From the NCBI GenBank assembly GCA_025351145.1, contig JANXWM010000570.1, positions 1-5,457 of the forward strand: a stretch of 5,457 nucleotides of DNA, read 5' to 3'. A program made the position numbers and the translations under genes. Positions 1-4,875 of the stretch are shown piece by piece. This DNA comes from Chitinophagaceae bacterium (GTDB lineage Bacteria > Bacteroidota > Bacteroidia > Chitinophagales > Chitinophagaceae). Under the pieces are notes generated by a model. The model saw only the letters and a list, made by a program, of their open reading frames with translations. It had not been told where the DNA came from and searched no databases. The stretch's first letter is position 1; every line of letters starts with the position of its first letter.

Positions 1-16
1 CGTTACTGTATTTGTC

Positions 17-45
17 CAATCCTTATTCTGCAGATGAAAGGATTG
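17..45. repeat. 8-bp inverted repeat near the left edge
   Basis: CAATCCTT (17-24) and AAGGATTG (38-45) are perfectly complementary; the 13-base loop contains the palindrome TCTGCAGA (27-34). The right arm overlaps the start of the dispersed-repeat copy at 35-91. No T-tract follows on either strand, so it is not called a terminator. Confidence 0.4.
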
Positions 46-91
46 CGACGCAACGATGCCGCTATGAAAAACTACTGCTGGTATCACAATA
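35..91 (+). repeat. Dispersed intergenic repeat, copy 1
   Basis: The sequence GGATTGCGACGCAACGATGC (40-59) and the following TACTGCTGGTATCACAATA align with the copies at 1812-1869 (minus) and 3170-3226 (plus). The core TGCGAYGCAA is common to all three. It lies downstream of the atpA terminator, in a region with no visible gene. Confidence 0.5.
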
Positions 92-115
92 ATTATTACT
101 AACAGCTATAAAACA

Positions 116-145
116 AAAAGGCCCTGAAAAATTCCGGGGCCTTTT
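116..145 (-). terminator. Intrinsic terminator after atpA
   Basis: AAAAGGCCC (116-124) pairs perfectly with GGGCCTTTT (137-145) around a 12-base loop. On the minus strand the stem is followed by TTTTTGTTTT, a good U-tract, and it lies 26 bases after the atpA stop. On the plus strand only TTTT then A follows, so the main direction is out of atpA, though weak bidirectional action is possible. Confidence 0.88.
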
Positions 146-177
146 ACTTATAACTTACTACTTACAACTTATTACTT
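146..177. repeat. 14-bp tandem repeat across the atpA stop codon
   Basis: The unit ACTTAYAACTTAYT occurs twice (146-159 and 160-173, two differences), followed by a partial ACTT (174-177). The TAA stop of atpA (174-172) and its last Lys codon are part of the array, so the repeat abuts or slightly overlaps the coding end. Confidence 0.75.
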
Positions 178-1749
178 GTACTGGCTCATTAACCCTTTTG
201 CCATTTCTACCATTTTGGCAACACCAGCTTCGGGCAAATTACCTTTCTTAAATTCTGCTAAAACATCAGGCATTTTATTTTCCATTTCTAATAAGAAATG
301 CTCTTCAAATGCTTTTACGTTTTTAACGGCAACTTCTTTCAGCAAACCCTGTGTTCCAAGATAAATGATCGCTACCTGTTTTTCAACAGCTACGGGACTA
401 TACTGTAATTGCTTTAGTATTTCCACGTTACGGGCACCTTTATCAATAACATATTTTGTAGCAGCATCAAGGTCGCCACCAAATTTTGAGAACGCTTCCA
501 GCTCACGGTATTGTGCCTGGTCAAGCTTTAATGTACCAGCCACTTTTTTCATGGATTTAATCTGTGCATTACCACCTACGCGGCTTACAGAAATACCCAC
601 GTTAATAGCCGGGCGAATACCAGAGTTGAACAGGTTACCCTCAAGGAATATCTGTCCGTCAGTAATTGAGATAACGTTTGTAGGAATGTATGCAGATACG
701 TCACCTGCCTGCGTTTCAATGATAGGCAAAGCTGTTAAGCTACCACCACCTTTTGCCAGGTGACGGATTGATTCAGGCAGATCATTCATGTTCTTTGCCA
801 CGTCATCATTAGCAATAACCTTGGCAGCACGCTCCAACAAACGGCTATGCAAATAGAATACGTCACCCGGATAAGCCTCACGGCCTGGAGGACGACGAAG
901 CAATAAAGATACTTCGCGATACGCCACTGCTTGCTTGGAAAGATCATCATAAATGATCAAAGCGGGCCTTCCGGTGTCACGGAAAAATTCACCAATTGCA
1001 GCACCTGCAAAAGGAGCATAGAACTGTTGTGGTGCAGGATCGCTTGCCGATGCTGCCACAATGGTTGTATAAGCCATTGCACCATAATCGTTCAGTGTTT
1101 TCATTACACCCGCAACGGTAGAAGCTTTCTGCCCGATGGCAACATATATACAGTAAACGGGCTTACCCGCTGCATAAAATTCTTTCTGATTAATGATGGT
1201 GTCAATACAGATCGCTGTTTTACCAGTTTGTCTGTCACCAATTACCAGCTCACGCTGGCCCCGGCCAATCGGGATCATCGCATCAATCGCTTTGATACCT
1301 GTTTGCAATGGTTCTTTAACGGGCTCACGATAAATTACACCGGGAGCTTTACGCTCCAAAGGCATTTCGTACAATTCGCCGGTAATGGGGCCTTTACCAT
1401 CGATAGGATCGCCGAGTGTATTGATAACACGACCAACCACACCTTCACCCACTTTAATGGAAGCAATTTTACCAGTGCGGCGCACTTTATCGCCTTCTTT
1501 GGTTTCTTTGCTTTCGCCCATCAAAACCACACCCACATTATCTTCTTCCAGGTTTAGTGCAATCGCTTTAACGCCGTTCTCGAACTCCACCAGTTCACCG
1601 GAACGAACATTATTTAATCCATAAACACGGGCAATACCATCACCCACCTGGAGTACGGTACCCACTTCTTCCAGATCTGCAGCAGCGTTGAAGTTGCTCA
1701 ACTGTTGCCTCAGTATCGCTGAAATTTCATCTGGCTTAATATCTACCAT
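172..1749 (-). CDS. atpA: F1F0 ATP synthase subunit alpha
   Basis: Alpha makes up half of the F1 hexamer and carries the non-catalytic nucleotide sites. The 525 residues show the N-terminal beta-barrel (about 28-95), the P-loop GDRQTGKT (171-178), a Walker B strand ALIIYDD (263-269), and the family signature PAINVGISVS (380-389) followed by the arginine finger R390 (E. coli R376), which completes the beta active site. The C-terminal helical domain runs from about 395. The stretch between LLERAA and GSLTALP (about 310-336) is some seven residues longer than in E. coli. The ATG at 1749 gives the usual MVDIKPDEIS start; a GTACAAAT leader and no Shine-Dalgarno precede it. The stop TAA lies within a 14-bp tandem repeat, and a strong terminator follows 26 bases later, so alpha is the last gene of the unit here. 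Gamma (atpG), often next in Bacteroidota, is not in the window. Confidence 0.98.
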   Translation of the reverse strand: MVDIKPDEISAILRQQLSNFNAAADLEEVGTVLQVGDGIARVYGLNNVRSGELVEFENGVKAIALNLEEDNVGVVLMGESKETKEGDKVRRTGKIASIKVGEGVVGRVINTLGDPIDGKGPITGELYEMPLERKAPGVIYREPVKEPLQTGIKAIDAMIPIGRGQRELVIGDRQTGKTAICIDTIINQKEFYAAGKPVYCIYVAIGQKASTVAGVMKTLNDYGAMAYTTIVAASASDPAPQQFYAPFAGAAIGEFFRDTGRPALIIYDDLSKQAVAYREVSLLLRRPPGREAYPGDVFYLHSRLLERAAKVIANDDVAKNMNDLPESIRHLAKGGGSLTALPIIETQAGDVSAYIPTNVISITDGQIFLEGNLFNSGIRPAINVGISVSRVGGNAQIKSMKKVAGTLKLDQAQYRELEAFSKFGGDLDAATKYVIDKGARNVEILKQLQYSPVAVEKQVAIIYLGTQGLLKEVAVKNVKAFEEHFLLEMENKMPDVLAEFKKGNLPEAGVAKMVEMAKGLMSQYK

Positions 1750-1762
1750 ATTTGTACAATTT

Positions 1763-1782
1763 GCCCCCGTCCCCTGAAGGGG
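1763..1782 (-). repeat. Short palindromic repeat in front of atpA
   Basis: The plus strand reads GCCCCC, GT, CCCCTGAAGGGG. On the atpA-sense strand this is a CCCC/GGGG stem with a 4-base loop, two bases and GGGGGC, ending 13 bases before the ATG. The order matches the element in front of atpF although the palindrome itself differs. The stem and the G-run lie close enough to the start codon to affect ribosome access. Confidence 0.5.
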
Positions 1783-1811
1783 TGAGGAAGTTTATCAATT
1801 ACTGTTTTATA

Positions 1812-1869
1812 TTTTATGAGCCAAGCTGTATTACTACTATTAAAGTTTTCTTGCATCGCACTCTTGTAC
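1812..1869 (-). repeat. Dispersed intergenic repeat, copy 2
   Basis: On the minus strand this copy starts GTACAAGAGTGCGATGCAAG, passes AGTAGTAATACAGC and ends TTGGCTCATAAAA. It aligns without large gaps to the copies at 35-91 and 3170-3226 (both plus strand), so this is the only copy in the same direction as the atp genes. It lies inside the atpH-atpA spacer, 62 bases upstream of the atpA start, and has no evident coding or promoter content. Confidence 0.55.
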
Positions 1870-1939
1870 GGTTATACCATTATTCAGCACATATCAAACT
1901 CGCTAACTTTTTTCAAACTCCCTAAATATTAAGGGCTTC

Positions 1940-2503
1940 TTATCTTAGTTGCTGCACAAAAATATTCTGGCTGAATTGTTTCTTAATGTCTTTTAAATCT
2001 CTCTGCACACTTGCATCAACAAGGTTGTTATTAAACTCAAGTACAAATCCGCCAATCAGGTTTTCATTAACTTTTGTTTCCAATTCAACATGTTCTAAAC
2101 CCGCTTCAGCAGTAGCTTTGGCAATAATTGCCTTTTTTAATTCTTCACTTACAGGAACAGCAGTGGTAAGTTTTACCTTGTGAATTCCATTAATTGCGTT
2201 GTACTGATCTATAAATGCATTTACAATTTCGGGCATATCTTTTTCACGTCCCTTTGTAACCATCAGCTTGTTAAAAGCAGCGGTAAGTTCGCCCACTTTA
2301 CCTTTTGTAACAGCGGTAATAATGGCGTCCTTTTTATCATTCTTTATAATGGGGCTGCGCAGAAGATTTACGAATTCGGGGCTGCCTTTACATACGGCCT
2401 GTAAGTATTGCATATCCTTATACACCAGTTCCAATGAACCTCTTTCTGTGGCAAGATCAATCAGGCTTTTTGCGTACCGTGTGGCTAAACGTGGATTGGG
2501 CAT
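1940..2503 (-). CDS. atpH: F1F0 ATP synthase subunit delta (OSCP)
   Basis: Delta sits on top of the alpha3beta3 head and ties it to the b stalk on the cytoplasmic side. The 187-residue product begins MPNPRLATRYAKSLIDLA, the usual opening of the N-terminal six-helix domain (to about 105) that binds the alpha N-termini. The C-terminal part holds the conserved family signature, with I150-G151-G152-F153 and D163-A-S165 followed by an amphipathic helix ending in KKQF. The length is normal for the family. The ATG at 2503 has no Shine-Dalgarno but an A/T-rich leader (AAATTGAAATT). The position between atpF and atpA is the standard one. The stop is TAA, 190 bp before atpA. The sequence diverges faster than alpha or c in this family, but the assignment is clear from the motif and context. 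Confidence 0.95.
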   Translation of the reverse strand: MPNPRLATRYAKSLIDLATERGSLELVYKDMQYLQAVCKGSPEFVNLLRSPIIKNDKKDAIITAVTKGKVGELTAAFNKLMVTKGREKDMPEIVNAFIDQYNAINGIHKVKLTTAVPVSEELKKAIIAKATAEAGLEHVELETKVNENLIGGFVLEFNNNLVDASVQRDLKDIKKQFSQNIFVQQLR

Positions 2504-2524
2504 AATTTCAATTTGATAATTGGT

Positions 2525-2582
2525 TGATTTGATAATTTGATAATTAACCGCACTATTTACGAATTATCAAATTACCAAATCA
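2525..2582 (-). repeat. 21-bp inverted repeat filling the atpF-atpH spacer
   Basis: The arms 2525-2545 and 2562-2582 are complementary at 20 of 21 positions around a 16-nt loop. The single mismatch (2532/2575) is A-C on the plus strand but U-G in the atp mRNA, so the transcript can form an unbroken 21-bp stem. The hairpin starts 5 bases after the atpF stop and ends 21 bases before the atpH ATG. Each arm is built of ATTTGATAA-like units, and a further unit lies at 2510-2520. No T-tract follows, so it is not a terminator; mRNA stabilisation, processing or a repeat origin are all possible. Confidence 0.75.
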
Positions 2583-2587
2583 TCAAA

Positions 2588-3082
2588 TTAATTCAGTTTT
2601 ACAGCGTCTGCTAATTGCATAATGTAATTTTCCTGTTCTGCTTTATTAGCTAATTCTTTTCTTAACACTTTCTCTGCTACTTCAATAACAAGGTTACCTA
2701 CCTGGTTTTTTACATCGGTTAAAGCTGCATTTTTTTGTTGCGTAATGGCTTGTTGTGCTTCGGCAACTATGCGGTCGTATTCACTTTTTGCTTTGTCTTT
2801 GGCTTCGCTAATCATTTTATCAGATGCTTCTTTTGCATCTTTAATCATGATGGCTCTTTCTTCACGGGCTTTAGCCATAAGCGCTTCATTCTCATTTTTC
2901 AATTGCGCCATTTCGGCTTTTACCCTATCGGCAGTAGCCAATGCATCGGAAATACTTTCTTCGCGTTCTTTTAACCCTTTTACAATAGCGGGGAAAGCAA
3001 ATTTTGCTAATATCCAAAATACTAATAAGAACGCAACAAGCGTCCATATCAACAAACCAAATTCTGGTGTAAGTAATTTCAT
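2588..3082 (-). CDS. atpF: F1F0 ATP synthase subunit b
   Basis: Subunit b is the peripheral stalk that holds the F1 head still against the rotating c-ring. The 164 residues show the family layout: a short N-terminus (MKLLTPEFG), one membrane helix (about 9-28), then P31 and a long charged, heptad-like helix (about 35-150) rich in Ala, Lys and Glu that dimerises and reaches up to delta. The segment around 127-146 (KNQVGNLVIEVAEKVLRKEL) is typical of the C-terminal delta-binding end. The length is normal for bacterial b, and only one b gene is visible, so a homodimer is expected. The ATG at 3082 puts the start directly before the membrane helix. The 245-bp gap to atpE is unusually large for this operon, and the 84-bp gap to atpH is mostly a hairpin. 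Confidence 0.96.
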   Translation of the reverse strand: MKLLTPEFGLLIWTLVAFLLVFWILAKFAFPAIVKGLKEREESISDALATADRVKAEMAQLKNENEALMAKAREERAIMIKDAKEASDKMISEAKDKAKSEYDRIVAEAQQAITQQKNAALTDVKNQVGNLVIEVAEKVLRKELANKAEQENYIMQLADAVKLN

Positions 3083-3090
3083 AAATAAAA

Positions 3091-3096
3091 CCCTCC
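3091..3096 (-). promoter_or_regulatory. Shine-Dalgarno-like GGAGGG before atpF
   Basis: GGAGGG lies 8 bases upstream of the atpF ATG, an almost ideal Shine-Dalgarno position. It is the only strong match in the operon. It overlaps the palindromic repeat, so it may be a by-product of that element; Bacteroidota ribosomes generally make little use of the anti-Shine-Dalgarno sequence. Confidence 0.45.
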
Positions 3097-3125
3097 GGAG
3101 CCCCCAACTCCGCCAGTTGGCGGAG
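3093..3125 (-). repeat. GC-rich palindromic repeat in front of atpF
   Basis: The element contains CTCCGCCAGTTGGCGGAG (3108-3125), an 8-bp inverted repeat around a 2-base centre that would fold as a 7-bp stem with a 4-base loop. On the minus strand it is followed by TT, GGGGGC (3105-3100) and a second 8-bp palindrome CTCCGGAG (3100-3093). It ends 10 bases before the atpF ATG, so it lies within the translation initiation region. The layout palindrome, two bases, GGGGGC is repeated in front of atpA (1763-1782), which suggests one repeat family. Confidence 0.6.
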
Positions 3126-3169
3126 AATAAAAGAAGCTGTGTATTTAAATTGATGCAATGATTGCTAAA

Positions 3170-3226
3170 GTAAAAGAGTGCGACGCAACGATGCTTAATG
3201 CATAATCAATTGCCCGGCTCCAAAAA
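3170..3226 (+). repeat. Dispersed intergenic repeat, copy 3
   Basis: This stretch opens with GTAAAAGAGTGCGACGCAAC, continues GATGC, and ends GCCCGGCTCCAAAA. It aligns over about 57 bp with the stretches at 35-91 (plus) and 1812-1869 (minus). The best-kept part is AGAGTGCGAYGCAA near the left end; GGCTC near the right end is shared with the 1812-1869 copy. No reading frame or promoter is evident in it. It fills the middle of the atpE-atpF spacer. Confidence 0.55.
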
Positions 3227-3281
3227 AATCTACTTAAAAGAACTTCTGCCTTTGCTCCCTTTAGGCCTGAGGCTTTTAAAA

Positions 3282-3318
3282 TTACTGCATCCTCCGCCCT
3301 GTGCTTTGGATGCAGTAA
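3282..3318 (-). terminator. Hairpin after atpE, possible attenuator or mRNA stabiliser
   Basis: An 11-bp perfect inverted repeat (TTACTGCATCC at 3282-3292 and GGATGCAGTAA at 3308-3318, 15-nt loop) begins 9 bases after the atpE stop codon. On the minus strand the stem is followed by only four T and then AAAA, so termination should be weak or partial. Since atpF to atpA must still be expressed and no promoter is visible downstream, read-through is expected. The hairpin could raise atpBE mRNA over the rest, either by partial termination or by blocking 3' exonucleases. Confidence 0.6.
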
Positions 3319-3327
3319 AACTTTTGT

Positions 3328-3573
3328 TTACTTGATGAACATCGCAAGGATGCCTGCGATAACGGCAAACAGTGCAACACCCTCTACGAAAGCCGCAGTA
3401 AGGATCATATTTGCACGGATGTCGTTAACAGCTTCCGGCTGGCGGGCAATTGCTTCTACTGCGCCTTTACCGATCTGGCCGATACCAATACCAGCACCAA
3501 TTGCAGCGAGACCTGCACCGATTGCACCACCGGCATTTGCTGTTCCATCTAATAATACGGTTAATAATTCCAT
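3328..3573 (-). CDS. atpE: F1F0 ATP synthase subunit c (proteolipid)
   Basis: Subunit c is the hairpin proteolipid that assembles into the rotating c-ring. The 81 residues give two membrane helices (about 12-40 and 54-79) joined by the polar loop R44-Q45-P46, which contacts gamma and epsilon. The ion-carrying carboxylate is E64 in AAFVEGVALF. The first helix has the small-residue packing motif A24-G26-G28-G30-G32 that lines the inside of the ring. The sodium-type signature is absent: Q33 is two positions off the Na+ ligand Gln32 of Ilyobacter by alignment from the RQP loop, and Gly-Val rather than Ser-Thr follows E64. A proton ring is therefore inferred. The ATG is preceded by an A-rich stretch (AAAAGAAC) and no clear Shine-Dalgarno, as usual in this phylum. 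It lies 31 bp after atpB and is followed by a hairpin. Confidence 0.97.
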   Translation of the reverse strand: MELLTVLLDGTANAGGAIGAGLAAIGAGIGIGQIGKGAVEAIARQPEAVNDIRANMILTAAFVEGVALFAVIAGILAMFIK

Positions 3574-3604
3574 GATTGTTCTTTTATATTGATTTAAAAA
3601 AAGA

Positions 3605-4771
3605 CTATAGTATTATGGCATCGTCATAATGAGCAGTTGTTACTTTTTCCCCGCCTGCCACTTCATGATGATGATCATCTGCGTGATGGGTTTCTTCTAT
3701 GGCCTGGCCAATAAATACTGCTGTAAGATTTGTAAAGATGAAAGCCTGGATAAATGCAACCAGTACTTCTATTAAATATATGAATGTGGCAAACCCAATA
3801 GAAATGGGAGAGAAGCCCCAGCCTATACCTGTACTGATATTTCCAAAGATGAATATGAGGGAAATCAAACAGATGATAATGATGTGGCCCGCCAGCATGT
3901 TGGCGAAAAGACGTACAATTAAAGCAATTGGCTTTGTAAATATGCCAAGTATTTCTACAGGCACCATTATAAATTTAATACCAAATGGAACCGGTGGATT
4001 TACAATGTGGCCCCAATAATGTTTGTTGCCGCTAACTGTAATAACAATGAAAGAGATTACGCCGAGTACGACAGTAAAAGCGATATTTCCGGTTACATTT
4101 GCAGTTCCGGGCACTAATCCTAAAATATTATTAATAAGGATAAAGAAAAATACTGTTAAAAGATAAGGGAAGTATTTTTCGTATTTGTGGCCAAGGTTTG
4201 GCTTAGCTACTTCATCGCGTATAAAAGTAAATACGGGTTCTATCATATTCTGCATTCCTTTTGGGGCAGAGGTAACGCCCTGTCCGCCTTTATATTTTTT
4301 AGCGATGGTAAGCATAATCCAAACAAGAACTATCAGTGCAAGAATCATTTGTACCACATTACGGGTTAATGATAGGTCGTAAATTGTTACTGCTTCATCT
4401 ATATTACCACTTACATCTACTGCTTTCACATCTCCATCAACCAGTTTGTAGCCTTCATATACAGCTTGACCATGTTCAAATTTTGAAGACATGAAAGAAG
4501 TAAAGCCACGTTCCGGGGAATATAATATTACGGGCAGTGGAATTGTTACCGGGCCACTTGGCAAATCAAGGAAATGGAATTCATGCGCATTGAGTACGTG
4601 TCCAAAAATAACTTCCTGAGCATCAAAGCCTTCCTTCTTCTCTTCGCCATGATTTGCCTCCGATGGGGTAGCTTCTTTATGATTTTCCTGTGCAATCGTT
4701 TTACCGGAATAGAGTAAGCTTGAAAAGCCAAGAGCCGCTACCAGTAAGAATTTTACGCTTTTAAAGGCCAT
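3605..4771 (-). CDS. atpB: F1F0 ATP synthase subunit a
   Basis: Subunit a forms the two proton half-channels next to the c-ring in the inner membrane. The 388-residue product begins with a signal peptide (residues 1-27: K4, K7, a hydrophobic core, then TIA|QE) and has a polar periplasmic domain to about 137. Membrane segments lie at about 139-157, 203-221, 228-247, 280-310 and 322-356. The essential channel arginine is R287 in RLFANMLAGH (E. coli R210). H296 sits where E. coli has E219, E335 where it has H245, and Q342 matches Q252; this His/Glu swap is also known from mitochondria. The C-terminus is His-rich (361-369, HHADDHHHE). I chose the ATG at 4771 over an in-frame TTG at 4783, because the TTG would lie only about 5 nt from the predicted transcript start and the ATG gives a better signal peptide N-terminus. 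A GGAAACAGGT stretch precedes the ATG. The length is typical for Bacteroidota and longer than in E. coli. The stop is TAG, 31 bp before atpE. Confidence 0.96.
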   Translation of the reverse strand: MAFKSVKFLLVAALGFSSLLYSGKTIAQENHKEATPSEANHGEEKKEGFDAQEVIFGHVLNAHEFHFLDLPSGPVTIPLPVILYSPERGFTSFMSSKFEHGQAVYEGYKLVDGDVKAVDVSGNIDEAVTIYDLSLTRNVVQMILALIVLVWIMLTIAKKYKGGQGVTSAPKGMQNMIEPVFTFIRDEVAKPNLGHKYEKYFPYLLTVFFFILINNILGLVPGTANVTGNIAFTVVLGVISFIVITVSGNKHYWGHIVNPPVPFGIKFIMVPVEILGIFTKPIALIVRLFANMLAGHIIIICLISLIFIFGNISTGIGWGFSPISIGFATFIYLIEVLVAFIQAFIFTNLTAVFIGQAIEETHHADDHHHEVAGGEKVTTAHYDDAIIL

Positions 4772-4791
4772 ACCTGTTTCCAAATTTGGCG

Positions 4792-4799
4792 CAAAGATA
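4792..4799 (-). promoter_or_regulatory. Bacteroidota-type -7 promoter box for the atp operon
   Basis: The minus strand reads TATCTTTG, a full match to the Bacteroidota -7 consensus TAnnTTTG. Twenty-one bases upstream lies TTC (4823-4821), one mismatch from the -33 TTG, within the usual 17-23 spacing, so the upstream element is weak. The start of transcription would fall near 4786-4788, leaving a leader of about 15-17 nt before the atpB ATG at 4771. I saw no other TAnnTTTG box in the minus-strand spacers of the operon, so this is the best candidate for driving atpB to atpA. Confidence 0.65.
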
Positions 4800-4875
4800 G
4801 GGGTTGAAAAGTGAAAAATGGAATTGGTAATTTGGAATTTAAAAAAAAGTTACTGAGGAATAAAAAACAACAGGA

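Noticed and set aside
1..171. Possible CRISPR-like array from the repeats at the left edge
   Set aside because: The repeats are of different kinds, with no regular spacing, no repeated 25-40 bp units and no spacers.
931..1557. Long plus-strand reading frame (208 codons) opposite atpA
   Set aside because: It is antisense to a highly conserved part of atpA, has a low-complexity Phe/Asn/Thr-rich product without a recognisable domain, and is explained by atpA codon use.
1920..1935. Small inverted repeat (CCCT...AGGG) just after the atpH stop as a terminator
   Set aside because: The stem has only four solid base pairs and no T-tract follows on the minus strand.
2925..3158. Minus-strand frame of 77 codons overlapping the atpF start
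   Set aside because: It overlaps the clear atpF coding frame in another phase, runs through the palindromic repeat, and its product resembles no family.
3328..3573. Sodium-type c-ring, because of Gln33 near the ion site
   Set aside because: Aligned from the RQP loop, Gln33 is two positions off the Na+ ligand, and the Ser-Thr after the key Glu is replaced by Gly-Val.
4546..4731. Minus-strand frame of 61 codons inside atpB
   Set aside because: It is a shifted frame within the N-terminal part of atpB, whose signal peptide and periplasmic domain explain the sequence.
4772..4783. TTG start for atpB, adding four residues
   Set aside because: It lies about 5 nt from the predicted transcript start, and the ATG at 4771 gives a normal signal peptide start.
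4841..4848. T8 tract (minus strand) as terminator of the ABC gene
   Set aside because: I could find no stem of more than three base pairs in front of it.
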